This document shows positions 25,680 to 34,411 of a DNA stretch of 46,749 bases, piece by piece (position 1 is the stretch's first letter; every line of letters starts with the position of its first letter). The stretch is taken from contig NZ_VYKL01000044.1 in the NCBI RefSeq assembly GCF_008710145.1, positions 1 to 46,749 of the forward strand, written 5' to 3'. The notes under the pieces were generated by a model. That model worked only from the letters and a program-made list of their open reading frames with translations. It was not told the origin of the DNA and did no database searches. The position numbers and the translations under genes are program-made. The DNA comes from Niallia endozanthoxylica. Its GTDB lineage: Bacteria > Bacillota > Bacilli > Bacillales > Cytobacillaceae.

Positions 25680-26873
25680 TTACTCCTCGATATCTTCTTG
25701 AATAGATTCTGTTATTGTACCTAAACGCCGAATATCTGCCTTCACATGAATGCTTACTTCTAAATTTTCAAATTCCTGTTCCCAAGTTGGTTCAAGACGT
25801 TTCCAGGCTTTCGGTTCAGCCCGATGTATGGCTTCCCCGAAACCAAAAATATCACTTTGAAAATCTTTCTGGGCCCGATGGATTACTTTTTTCATTTTTT
25901 CTTCTATCTGATTTTTGTATTTCTCTTCTATCGCTTTAATAGTTTCCAGTTTCGATAAATCAACCGAGCACTGAACATCACCAATATTGCCTTCTGAATT
26001 AATGTGGATGTCAATCTGGGGTTTTCCATTTTTCATTTTCCCTTTCACATCCGTTTTAGAGCGAATCGTTCCAATCGAAATTTTCCCGCCTTCACAAGGG
26101 ATGTTTACAATTGAACTTTTTATATTATCTGTTATGTAGTTAAATCCCTTACTTTCGTCGCTATTTAACCAACCTATAAGTTTATCCTTCTTAAAAACAG
26201 CAATTTGGTCTATCTTTAGCTCAGATTCTGGTGACACATCTTGCACATTGGAAAACTTACTCCCTGTTTTAACATCACCGTAAGCGTAAATTCCTGTTAA
26301 AACCGGTTCTTTTCCTTTGCTGGTTATGCTAGAGATTAACTCATCTAATTGAACGGTCTTTGTTCGGGACCATACCGTTTCAGAATTTTCCAAGGCCCCA
26401 AATAGTTTATTTGCTGGGATAGGTTCTAGCGCAGTTTGAACATTTAAAATATCGGAAGCAGTACTTCCTTTTGCAACAGTAATAAAAAAGTCTGTCCGCA
26501 TCTCATGATGTCTAGAAAGAAAATCGAGGGTTTTTGCAATCCCTTCTTTTGCGAATTCCTCGCCAAAGATAATTTGACGAAGATGGGCTAAATAAATTCT
26601 TCTTGGTGATTCAACGGATAACATTCTCCCAGCTTCAAGTAATGTATCTCCTGTTTGTTTCATACTTATAACTTCGGTCCGACCAGACCTAACTTGACCA
26701 GCGAGCTCTGATGGGTTAATAATTTGAACGGTTAAAAGCAACCCATCATCCGTTTTATCAATCCCTAAAGCAACCGCAATTGCGAGTTCGTTTAGCTCTC
26801 TTCTGCTCCAACATCCGCTTAAAAAAATGCTAATGAAAAGAAATATAATGAGTAAATAAATTATTTTTTTCAA
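25680..26873 (-). CDS. Spore germinant receptor C subunit (GerAC/GerKC lipoprotein)
   Basis: The product is 397 residues. It has a lipoprotein signal with lipobox LSGC (residue about 21) followed by the family start CWSRRELNELAIAVALGIDK. The rest is soluble and has the Ger(x)C pattern, including SPRRIYLAHLRQIIFGEEFA (about 90-110). It would be lipidated by Lgt and anchored at the spore inner membrane as part of the receptor complex. It sits between the A and D genes and shows no lesion. Confidence 0.94.
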   Translation of the reverse strand: MKKIIYLLIIFLFISIFLSGCWSRRELNELAIAVALGIDKTDDGLLLTVQIINPSELAGQVRSGRTEVISMKQTGDTLLEAGRMLSVESPRRIYLAHLRQIIFGEEFAKEGIAKTLDFLSRHHEMRTDFFITVAKGSTASDILNVQTALEPIPANKLFGALENSETVWSRTKTVQLDELISSITSKGKEPVLTGIYAYGDVKTGSKFSNVQDVSPESELKIDQIAVFKKDKLIGWLNSDESKGFNYITDNIKSSIVNIPCEGGKISIGTIRSKTDVKGKMKNGKPQIDIHINSEGNIGDVQCSVDLSKLETIKAIEEKYKNQIEEKMKKVIHRAQKDFQSDIFGFGEAIHRAEPKAWKRLEPTWEQEFENLEVSIHVKADIRRLGTITESIQEDIEE

Positions 26874-26903
26874 CTTTTTCCCCCCTGATGCTTATCACGT
26901 TCT

Positions 26904-28535
26904 TTATGAATTTGGAGGCTTTGGTACTGGTGTATCTTCCCGGTCTATGTTTTTTTGATTAACTAGCCGCGGCCGTGTATAAAATAGCCAACGCGGGAGT
27001 CGAATAAAGTTATCCTTTTGATCTTGTAATATAAATGGTGCATTCGGTGTTAAATAGGGGATTCCGAAGGATCTTAGGCTATTTAAATGCAGGACCATCA
27101 CAATTAGTCCTAATGTAATTCCTAACAAACCGAATGATGCTGCAAGAATCATAAGTGGAAATCGTATCAGTCTTGCTGCAATGGCCATATTAAAGGCTGG
27201 AGAGACAAAGCTAGAAATCGCCGTTAAAGCAACGACAATCACCATTGTTGCTGAAACAACTCCCGCTTCAACAGCCGCTTGTCCAATAACTAAAGCTCCG
27301 ACAATCGAAATGGCGGAACCAACAGCTCTAGGCATTCGAACCCCTGCTTCACGCAAAATTTCAAAGGTTGCCTCCATCATTATTGCTTCAACAACTGCTG
27401 GAAAAGGAACACCTTCCCGCTGCGAAGCTAGGCTTACCAGTAGCTGCGTAGGAAGCATTTCCTGATGAAACGTTGTTACCGCAATATAGGCAGAGGGTGT
27501 TAATAACGCAAGGAAAAAAGCAAAATACCGAAGTAATCGGATGAATGATGAGATATCTGTTCTTTGATAATAATCCTCACTCGATTGGAAAAAGTGGGCA
27601 AAAAGAGCAGGAACAATAAGCACAAAGGGGGTCCCATCAACTAGAATGGCAATTCTTCCTTCTAAGATCGCTGCAGCTACTGCATCCGGTCTTTCCGTAT
27701 TGAAAACGGTTGGAAACGGGGAATATTGATTATCCTGAATCAGCTCTTCAATATAGCCACTTTCAAGGATGGCATCAATGTTAATCTGATTGATACGATT
27801 TCGTACCTCGTCCACGATTTTTTCATTGGCAACATTCTTTAAAAACATGATTGCAACATCCGTTTGTGTCTTTGTTCCAATTTGTTTTGTCTCAATCCAC
27901 AGGTTTGGATCTTTTATTCTTCGGCGGATTAAAGCTGTATTTTTCCTTAATGTTTCCGTAAATCCATCCTTAGGGCCTCTAACCACAGTTTGTGAAGAAG
28001 GTTCTTGAACACCCCGATCAGCCCAAACTCTAAAACTAATAGCCAGCCCTTTTGAAAAGCTATTCATTAAGATAATGGCATCACCCGATAACAGGTTTAA
28101 GAATAACTTTTTGAAATCACTAATATCTGTTACCCCTGCAACAGGGAGAGATTCTTTTTTTATCGCTTCAAGACAGTCCAATGAATGAAGGTTAGTTGAA
28201 TCCATTTCGGTATTCCGAATCTTCACCATTAAGGTCTCCAAAACAAATTGTTCAAGTTCTGCTGAACTGGTTAATCCGTCTGTGTATATAACAGCTAATT
28301 GAACCTCCCCATTTTTACCAACTTGAACCTCTCTGATGATAATGTCTGTACTATTACCAGTGGTTTTTTTTATGTGTTCTAAATTCAATTTCAAATCGGA
28401 ATAGATACTCTTTGGTTGTTGGGACTCATTATCCTGCATTTGTTCCTCTTGAGTTTTGATAATTGACTTTTTAGATTTACCATCCGCTTTTTCTTTTAAT
28501 AATTTTTTTACGGAAATGGGAGCTCGGGATTTCAA
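26904..28535 (-). CDS. Spore germinant receptor A subunit (GerAA/GerKA family)
   Basis: The product is about 543 residues. A hydrophilic N-terminal domain (to about 290) with FLNLLSGDAIILM and QTVVRGPKDGFTETLRKN is followed by the conserved ILEGRIAILVDGTPFVLIVP and five or so membrane helices to about 490, all marks of GerA-family A subunits. I prefer the TTG at 28535, six bases after AGGTG; a GTG at 28544 lies inside that site. Expression should be in the forespore (sigma-G). A tnpB-less element ends only about 60 bp upstream, so its upstream region has been replaced. Confidence 0.94.
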   Translation of the reverse strand: MKSRAPISVKKLLKEKADGKSKKSIIKTQEEQMQDNESQQPKSIYSDLKLNLEHIKKTTGNSTDIIIREVQVGKNGEVQLAVIYTDGLTSSAELEQFVLETLMVKIRNTEMDSTNLHSLDCLEAIKKESLPVAGVTDISDFKKLFLNLLSGDAIILMNSFSKGLAISFRVWADRGVQEPSSQTVVRGPKDGFTETLRKNTALIRRRIKDPNLWIETKQIGTKTQTDVAIMFLKNVANEKIVDEVRNRINQINIDAILESGYIEELIQDNQYSPFPTVFNTERPDAVAAAILEGRIAILVDGTPFVLIVPALFAHFFQSSEDYYQRTDISSFIRLLRYFAFFLALLTPSAYIAVTTFHQEMLPTQLLVSLASQREGVPFPAVVEAIMMEATFEILREAGVRMPRAVGSAISIVGALVIGQAAVEAGVVSATMVIVVALTAISSFVSPAFNMAIAARLIRFPLMILAASFGLLGITLGLIVMVLHLNSLRSFGIPYLTPNAPFILQDQKDNFIRLPRWLFYTRPRLVNQKNIDREDTPVPKPPNS

Positions 28536-28597
28536 GGTTATCACCTCACAGTAAGAATAATGAGTCTTTTATTATAAAGGATAATCTTTTACTTTAT

Positions 28598-29011
28598 CAT
28601 TTCCCGACAGAAGACTCCCGCTTCAATTTTGTGAAGGGCGTAGCCCAAAAATAAGTGGGAGATGAATGTCGGTTGGTGATAGCTAAAACGCATGTTCTTA
28701 TGGTGTAATATTCCTGTAAGTTGTTCTTTGAAACTGGATATATGGGGTTGTGACAGGAAACGCTCTGTCACGTAAAATATCCAAGCGTCAATTCGCCTAC
28801 CACGCACACCGAAGTTGCGAAAACCAAGCTAAAATAGGGTGCGTGGCGGGTTCAACGTACAAGTTTGTAACACTTGCAGGAGGCTCACGCCACTTGTACT
28901 GCTAACCGTCGGTGCGACGGGGATAGCCTGCTAAAAAACTGAAGGATACTTCGGTGTTCGCAGGAATCTTCATCTTCAAATTTCGTCAGAAATTAAGGTG
29001 CAGTAGTTCAA
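28598..29011 (+). mobile_element. tnpB-less IS200/IS605-type derivative (414 bp)
   Basis: The left end follows TTTAT (28593-28597) and matches the complete element's left end (CCGACAGAAGACTCCC, hairpin, GGTCGGTTGG). The right end (28898-29011) matches the complete element's right end through AGTAGTTCAA. Between them lie about 200 bp without a tnpB frame, including TTCTTTGAAACTGGATATATG, also found near 2160. It is a non-autonomous or deleted copy that keeps the ends and the omega-RNA segment. Confidence 0.75.
28898..29011 (+). ncRNA. Stand-alone omega-RNA-like segment
   Basis: The hairpins CCGTCGGTGCGACGG and GCCTGCTAAAAA ... GTTCGCAGG and the end AGTAGTTCAA match the omega-RNA of the element at 13537-14943. 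Any guide would start at 29012 (AGGGTGGTTGCC). Whether it is transcribed is unknown. Confidence 0.45.
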
Positions 29012-29381
29012 AGGGTGGTTGCCTACACAATTGTAGGTTATTTCCTTTATAAGCATTATTTGTAATTGCAAAGGTTTTTATTTATTTTTTTCAAAGAATT
29101 TAGCACGGTAGACGTGTAATGAAATCTTGGATATCGTTTTTATTACCGAATTGATGCATATAAGAAAAAATGAATGTTGTACTTTTACTCTGAAGGTTCA
29201 ATAACACTTTTGTTTATTCTTATAGCTTTGATTATGTACAGCAACTAAAATGAATGGATTGAAATAGTAGGATTATTATTAAGTGTTACTTTACTTTGTT
29301 TTTTACTAATCACATTTCTCTATAACGTTTCTATAAAAGAAATAAAAAATTATTATAGTAAAAAAATGTAAAAAAGTATTT
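29012..29381. other. Gap with a weak membrane-protein remnant
   Basis: Around 29254-29370 a plus-strand frame without a start codon encodes about 40 residues, with a helix (LLLSVTLLCFLLITFLYNV) and a basic end (KNYYSKKM). It may be the tail of a lost gene. Nothing else is supported here. Confidence 0.3.
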
Positions 29382-29440
29382 AAACAAGCCGAAAATATGC
29401 AAGTTTTTATTCATTCCTTGCATATTTTCGGCTTGTTTAG
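29382..29440. repeat. 23-bp perfect palindrome, copy 2 of a repeated family
   Basis: The arms 29382-29404 and 29418-29440 (TAAACAAGCCGAAAATATG onward) pair perfectly around a 13-nt loop. The core AAAATATGCAAGTTTTTAT equals that of the palindrome at 7658-7712 read on the other strand. It lies about 90 bp beyond the stop of the minus-strand rep gene and could be its terminator. Confidence 0.6.
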
Positions 29441-29528
29441 ATTCAAAAAACATACGGACATAAACAGCATTATTAAATTGCTAAATAAAGTAAAAGAAGT
29501 AATATAGTTTAGCAGAGAGGGGGGGGCA

Positions 29529-31376
29529 TTATGTGTTAATTAAAGTTTTTCCTTTTAACCAATTAAGCATTTTTTCATCGTTTTTATTGTTTTGACGCTT
29601 ATTCTCTTTCCTTAAGTATCGAGAAAGGGTAGTGTGGGCAATTCCGATTTCTTCAGCTGCCTGACGTATACTCATATTTAATTGCTGAATCGTTTCTCCC
29701 ATGGTTTCAGGCGATAATGTAATTTCCTCTTTTGCATCAAGATCAAAAGCTTGTTGTTGAAATTTGACCGGTTTCGGTTTCTTGCTTGTCTGTGGTGTTT
29801 TTTCAATGGCAGCTACTTCTAAAGTAGAAGCAGATTCTCTCATTGCATATGTTGGACTGCTGGCAATCTTTGCATCTTCCGTTCTTAACGAGGTGCCTTC
29901 TAAATTTGAAGGATGTATCTTTTCTAAAATGGTTTGATCAAGAATAGCTTGGGTGGAAAGCTCCACATTCTTTTTATAGCCTTGAAGTAAGTCGTCTGTT
30001 GGATAAATACTAATACTATAGTTGATCCAATCCTTATACCAGCCTTTTTTTCCGACGATAGATTCATCAAAGACTTCTTTATACTCCCAATCTTTTATAA
30101 CCCCATCAGATTTAAAGTCATCCAATACATTTTCTAACTTATCCTTTTTGTCACTCCAGTTATAGCGTATAGGAATATCCATCTCTTTTAATAACGTTGC
30201 TATTTTAAATGGCTGAGTCAATTTAGATTTGAGTCGGATTCGCATCTTCCATTGCCGATCAATGTATCGCAGCAGCCGTTTATGCTCTTTTTGTGTCTGA
30301 TGGCTATATTGAAAAACCTTGAGGTGTAATAACCCAATCATTTGGCTAGACGCACTAATTAAAGGGGTCAGTATGGCTGTTGGTTTAATTTGAAGTGCAT
30401 AGACGCCTTGTGCTTCTCCGGTCTTCTTATCATAGGCCACACGTATTGCTCCAATATCAAACATTCGCTTAAAATCTTGAAAATCATATTGTTTATCTTC
30501 TTGAGTAATAATTTTACCCTCACTTAAAGACACCCACATGCTTGATAGAGCGACAACTCGTTTCATGATATTAAAACGATCACGTTCTCTAATTATTAAC
30601 CCTTTTGCACTTGTCTGCTCTTCAGTGTCCGGTGTATGTCTTAACCGTAAAGCATCATTGCTATGAAATTCAATATATCCTTCACTGTTTTTAGGAGATA
30701 ACAGCCATAAATAGGTAATTAAGTCAAATAAATCTGCTGTCCATTCATCTAATGAATTGTAGGCTGAATCAACTAACTTCATCCAAAGGTCTTCTTGATC
30801 TTCCTTAAGTAATATGTTTGTTGTTTGAGTGGGGCGGAGTTCGGCCATTCCTCTAAAGTTGCCTTTGTTATCAATCAGATCAGCAGCCAATTGACCCTCA
30901 CCCCTTTCTTTAAATTCCTTCTTTTTAGCTACAATATTCCGTATCATATGGTAGTCATTATCCATACTGGTGTATAAATAATCTTGTTCCATGGCCTGAT
31001 CAATGGTTTTTTCGTTCAAACTTAGATTGACCTCTTCATGAAATTCATTGTATAAAAAACTCGATAGGGTAGCCTGGATGGTTCCTGAATGTCTTTGAAC
31101 GGCTTCTTTTATCATGCCTTTTGTAATATGTTTTTGAAAATATAAGCCTTCTGTCAGGAAAACGTATAATGTTTTAAAACTCGGGCTCATTCCGGCAGGA
31201 GGATATTGATTCCTGATTTCATCCTCAGTCATTTGATAGGCCTCACTGAACCATTTTTCTATAATACTTGGTCGGTCTTGAAAAAGATATTTAGTTTCTT
31301 CAAATATAGCAATCTTTAATAAATGATACGGTAGTATTAATTGATCCTCAATTTCCGAATAATTGGTCGTCAGCAA
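29529..31376 (-). CDS. Putative plasmid replication initiator with C-terminal HTH
   Basis: The product is 615 residues from a TTG at 31376, with GAGGAGGG 7 nt upstream. The middle part (about 330-480: LLRYIDRQWKMRIRLKSKLTQPFKIATLLKEMDI ... DGVIKDWEYKEV ... WINYSISIYPTD) resembles the winged-helix core of TrfA-like/plasmid Rep proteins. Residues about 560-590 (SIRQAAEEIGIAHTTLSRYLRK) form a clear HTH. It lies downstream of an RHH repressor gene (34 bp gap) and faces the primase-like gene across the iterons. Its role as initiator is inferred from this context; no exact family is recognised. Confidence 0.55.
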   Translation of the reverse strand: MLTTNYSEIEDQLILPYHLLKIAIFEETKYLFQDRPSIIEKWFSEAYQMTEDEIRNQYPPAGMSPSFKTLYVFLTEGLYFQKHITKGMIKEAVQRHSGTIQATLSSFLYNEFHEEVNLSLNEKTIDQAMEQDYLYTSMDNDYHMIRNIVAKKKEFKERGEGQLAADLIDNKGNFRGMAELRPTQTTNILLKEDQEDLWMKLVDSAYNSLDEWTADLFDLITYLWLLSPKNSEGYIEFHSNDALRLRHTPDTEEQTSAKGLIIRERDRFNIMKRVVALSSMWVSLSEGKIITQEDKQYDFQDFKRMFDIGAIRVAYDKKTGEAQGVYALQIKPTAILTPLISASSQMIGLLHLKVFQYSHQTQKEHKRLLRYIDRQWKMRIRLKSKLTQPFKIATLLKEMDIPIRYNWSDKKDKLENVLDDFKSDGVIKDWEYKEVFDESIVGKKGWYKDWINYSISIYPTDDLLQGYKKNVELSTQAILDQTILEKIHPSNLEGTSLRTEDAKIASSPTYAMRESASTLEVAAIEKTPQTSKKPKPVKFQQQAFDLDAKEEITLSPETMGETIQQLNMSIRQAAEEIGIAHTTLSRYLRKENKRQNNKNDEKMLNWLKGKTLINT

Positions 31377-31410
31377 CTATAACCCTCCTCTGCCTTTTTT
31401 CTATGCTCCC

Positions 31411-31581
31411 TTAACGGCCAGAAGGGGTTATAGCATTATGCTTTTGGATTAAATCCTTAACAGCTTCATCCAACAAGCGCGACATGGGGATACGAGTCAC
31501 CGCAGAAAGCTCTTTTAACTTTTCTAGTAATTTCGTGTCTAAAGTATTTCCTATTCTCGTTCTAGTTTTTAGATCACTCAT
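31411..31581 (-). CDS. RHH (CopG-type) repressor, 56 residues
   Basis: An ATG at 31581 opens a 56-codon frame: RTRIGNTLDTKLLEKLKELS is the strand and first helix, TRIPMSRLLDEAVKDLI the second, a standard ribbon-helix-helix. Such proteins control copy number by repressing rep genes. It precedes the 615-aa gene in one transcript, and a perfect 20-bp palindrome lies 30 bp upstream. Confidence 0.8.
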   Translation of the reverse strand: MSDLKTRTRIGNTLDTKLLEKLKELSAVTRIPMSRLLDEAVKDLIQKHNAITPSGR

Positions 31582-31610
31582 TTGCACCACTCCTCGACAA
31601 AAATATGTAC

Positions 31611-31630
31611 ATAAACTTATATAAGTTTAT
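31611..31630. promoter_or_regulatory. 20-bp perfect palindromic operator
   Basis: ATAAACTTAT is followed by its exact complement. It sits 30 bp upstream of the RHH gene start, where an autoregulatory operator of a CopG-type repressor is expected. Confidence 0.6.
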
Positions 31631-31663
31631 AGTAATCTATTTAAAATAAAAACGCACCATAAA

Positions 31664-32357
31664 TTTGCACCACTCTGTCCAACATGTGTATCAAAATGAT
31701 TTAAAATGCACCACTTCGTCCAAATCATTCGGAAGAAAGAAGGATTTTATAGAACTTCTCGAACGAGAAAACCCACTTCTTAAGCTATGGGAGTAGTCAA
31801 TAAGTGAAATGTCTATTACTATAGTTTCCTTTGCACCAAATGGTAGAATAAAGTTGGTTATTAAAGCCTTTTAAAAGATATCTAAACTAAATAGGGTAAA
31901 ATGCACCACTCATTTGCACCACCTCGTCCAACTTGTTCCTCAATTTCATTAAAATGCACCACCCCGTCCAACTCGTACCCCAATCCCATTAAAAATGCAC
32001 CATTTCGTCTAACCTGTGTGGAAAAAGGCACAGTTTTGAACCAGTAAAAATAGTCGTTAATCCCACTTCGTCCAACCCGTGTGTCAGAAAATGTTAATAT
32101 ATCAATGATTTTAGAAAAAATTAAAACTAATATTTAGAAAATGCACCACGTATTCGTACTATTTCGTCCAACCTGCGTGGAAAAAATGCACCACTCATTT
32201 GCACCACTCCGTCCAACCTGTGTGTCAAAATACAAAATGGGTAAGCACAAAACTCAAGTAAATGAACGCTTTTTCATGTACATATTAAAATAAGCATAAA
32301 CGGAAAAAATGGTGCATTTTAATTATTTTGGTGCATTTCTCCGTCCAACCCGTGCAA
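31664..32357. other. Iteron-containing replication origin region
   Basis: The unit TGCACCACTNCGTCCAACC followed by YGTGTG recurs in direct orientation. CGTCCAA-type cores begin near 31676, 31717, 31925, 31965, 32006, 32069, 32165, 32210 and 32342. Extra TGCACCA boxes occur singly, and GGTGCA boxes lie inverted near 32311, 32330 and 32422. The array fills the space between the two divergent replication genes, and AT-rich DNA follows. This is the organisation of iteron origins, where Rep binds the repeats to open DNA and to limit copy number. Confidence 0.75.
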
Positions 32358-32384
32358 TAAAAAAATTTCAAAGTTTTTTTCTAT

Positions 32385-32420
32385 CCCTTGGGGCGCTTGA
32401 CTTCAAGGGCCTTTTTTTTT
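32385..32420 (+). terminator. Terminator in the leader of the primase-like gene
   Basis: CCCTTG (32385-32390) and CAAGGG (32404-32409) flank a loop and are followed by ten T. Within it CTTGA and TCAAG can form a competing stem. It lies about 115 bp before the start codon, with a TATAAT box (32469-32474) further down. Confidence 0.6.
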
Positions 32421-32533
32421 TGGTGCATTTTCTCTTAGAGAGAGCCATTTTTCAAAAATTGAGTTCGCTATAATCTTTTTAATAAATATTGGTCGAAATA
32501 ACAGTTTTATTAGGAAAGAAGGTGAACTAGATA

Positions 32534-34078
32534 ATGAATGCAATTAAAAATGTATCACGTAATGTCGTATCAGCAGTGGAAATCATGCAGTTTATGACAC
32601 ATAACAGTCTATTTTTATACAAGAAAAAGGGATCTAAGGTTTCACATGATAAATTGAAAACATATGAAGTAAAAGAAAATCAAAATCCATTCCGTAAAGG
32701 TGTGGTCTTTGTTACACCTTCAAAGGAAGATCTTGTTGAAGGGAAGGGATATGTCGTTACTTCCTATGAAACGCTCCATGAAAAAAGAAACTCTTTATCT
32801 CATTGGACCCCTAATACTTTTCGAGGTGGTACATACTATAATTTTCATAGACGGATCATCAAAGGGCATACGCGTGATAACCTAAAACAAATCAATGTGA
32901 TCGGGTTTGATATTGATACAAAAGAAATTGATCTTTATGCCCTTTATTTGGGGTGCGAAGAATTAGGATTACCACGCCCTAACTTATTGTTAGAGACTCC
33001 TAGAGGTTTTCAAGTTTTCTTTGTTTTGGATACACCTTTTTATATACATAGAAATCAAGATTATAAGTCTCTAAGAGTAGCAGAACGCTTAACAGATAAC
33101 ATTCGTAAAGCATTGTCTACGTATGTACCAGTGGATACAAATTGTGCACCATTTGGGTTTTACCGCATACCAAGAGAGGATAATGTGCTTGATTTTTATG
33201 ATGAACCGGCTAATACAAGAGAGCTCCTGTCCTGGTCTAAGAACTATGAAGAACAAGAAAACAGAACCTTTTTACGTGTTGTTTACAATAAAGACAGTGC
33301 AGCAATCGATCAAGCGTCATCAGATTGGTATCGTGCGCTTATTAGTGCTACAAATATTGACAGAGGCCATCATAGTGCTAGTCGAAATAATGCATTAATG
33401 ACACTAGCTCTTGCTAATTATGCAAGTGGACGTTCCATTGAGGATGCTTACGATGAATTAGATCAATTCAATAGTAATTTAGCTAATCCGTTGTCTAAAA
33501 GTGAGTTTGAGAGAACATTGAAAAGCGCTTATTCCGGTAAGTATAAGGGAGTAAAGCGTTCTTATGTTGAAGGTTTATTAGAAATTTGGACAGATGGACA
33601 GACTCAATTTTCTGGAAGAGAAGGCTGGTACAAATTTAAAAAGCCGCGTGAGGAAAGAGTACGATCCCATTATGAGGAACGGGAAGAAGATATCCTTGCC
33701 TATTTGACAGCACATACAAGCCGGGAAAATCCCTTTTTAGAGGGTTCTTTAAGTATGCTTGCTGAAAAATTCGGAATGGCTGTCTCAACACTTAAAGAAG
33801 TTTTGAAACGTTCAACTAAGCTTATCAAACGAACGGTTGGCCGTGGTCGTGCAGCTGTTACGAAAGTGGCTACTCGATCCATGCTGTTTAAAAGCATGCT
33901 TCTTTTACGTAAAAGACAGATTAAACAAGCCCAACTAACATTTGCTGAACTATTACCAGAGTTAAATGCATCTTTTCGTACACTAGAGATTCCATCCTTA
34001 GAAGAGAAATTACTCCTTCATGAGGTTGATTTATTGTACCGGGCTGGAGAGTCTCCACCAGATCGAATGACTAGTTGA
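32534..34078 (+). CDS. AEP primase-like plasmid replication protein (PriCT-1 and winged-helix tail)
   Basis: The product is 514 residues. INVIGFDIDTKE (about 120-131) fits the hhhDhD metal motif of archaeo-eukaryotic primases; LLLETPRGFQVFFVLDTPF (about 152-170) and VPVDTNCAPFGFYRIPR (about 197-213) fit the following core motifs. Residues about 270-340 (ISATNIDRGHHSASRNNALMTLALANYASG ... AYSGKYKG) match a PriCT-1 type domain, and the region from about 385 (LSMLAEKFGMAVSTLKEVLKRS) is a winged helix. It would prime or initiate replication at the adjacent iterons. The start has GAAGGTGAAC upstream. Confidence 0.8.
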   Translation: MNAIKNVSRNVVSAVEIMQFMTHNSLFLYKKKGSKVSHDKLKTYEVKENQNPFRKGVVFVTPSKEDLVEGKGYVVTSYETLHEKRNSLSHWTPNTFRGGTYYNFHRRIIKGHTRDNLKQINVIGFDIDTKEIDLYALYLGCEELGLPRPNLLLETPRGFQVFFVLDTPFYIHRNQDYKSLRVAERLTDNIRKALSTYVPVDTNCAPFGFYRIPREDNVLDFYDEPANTRELLSWSKNYEEQENRTFLRVVYNKDSAAIDQASSDWYRALISATNIDRGHHSASRNNALMTLALANYASGRSIEDAYDELDQFNSNLANPLSKSEFERTLKSAYSGKYKGVKRSYVEGLLEIWTDGQTQFSGREGWYKFKKPREERVRSHYEEREEDILAYLTAHTSRENPFLEGSLSMLAEKFGMAVSTLKEVLKRSTKLIKRTVGRGRAAVTKVATRSMLFKSMLLLRKRQIKQAQLTFAELLPELNASFRTLEIPSLEEKLLLHEVDLLYRAGESPPDRMTS

Positions 34079-34411
34079 AAATTAATAAGCCAGTCTGCCA
34101 ATACATATCTATATTCTCCTTCTCTGGGTTTGTTTTTGCTATTCTTGGTGTTTATTGATTTTTAACTTAGCTCTATTTATGGAGGATGGATTAATTAGAT
34201 TTATAAAGACTATATGGGGTATTGGTTTAGTTATTTTAATGTTATGTGTATTTAGTTCATTGTGTTAATTACACATACTTGATTAATAGTGGTGGGCGCT
34301 AGGATATTGATAATTTGTAGGGTTAACAATATTTGAAAGAGTTATATAGGAGTTATATGGAAATTATGGATAGGTATTTCTTATGGGGGAGTTTGAAGAT
34401 AAGTATTTACA
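34079..34411. other. Gap after the replication gene
   Basis: A 29-codon frame (34179-34268) encodes a hydrophobic peptide (TIWGIGLVILMLCVFSSL) but lacks a ribosome site. I do not see a supported gene or terminator here. Confidence 0.3.

Noticed and set aside
31745..31799. Possible tnpB right end (GGGAGTAGTCAA) inside the iteron region
   Set aside because: The short tail matches, but there is no convincing hairpin match or left end, so I did not annotate it.
31664..32357. CRISPR array as explanation of the repeats
   Set aside because: Spacing is irregular, spacers are not of constant length, there are no cas genes, and the placement between replication genes fits iterons.
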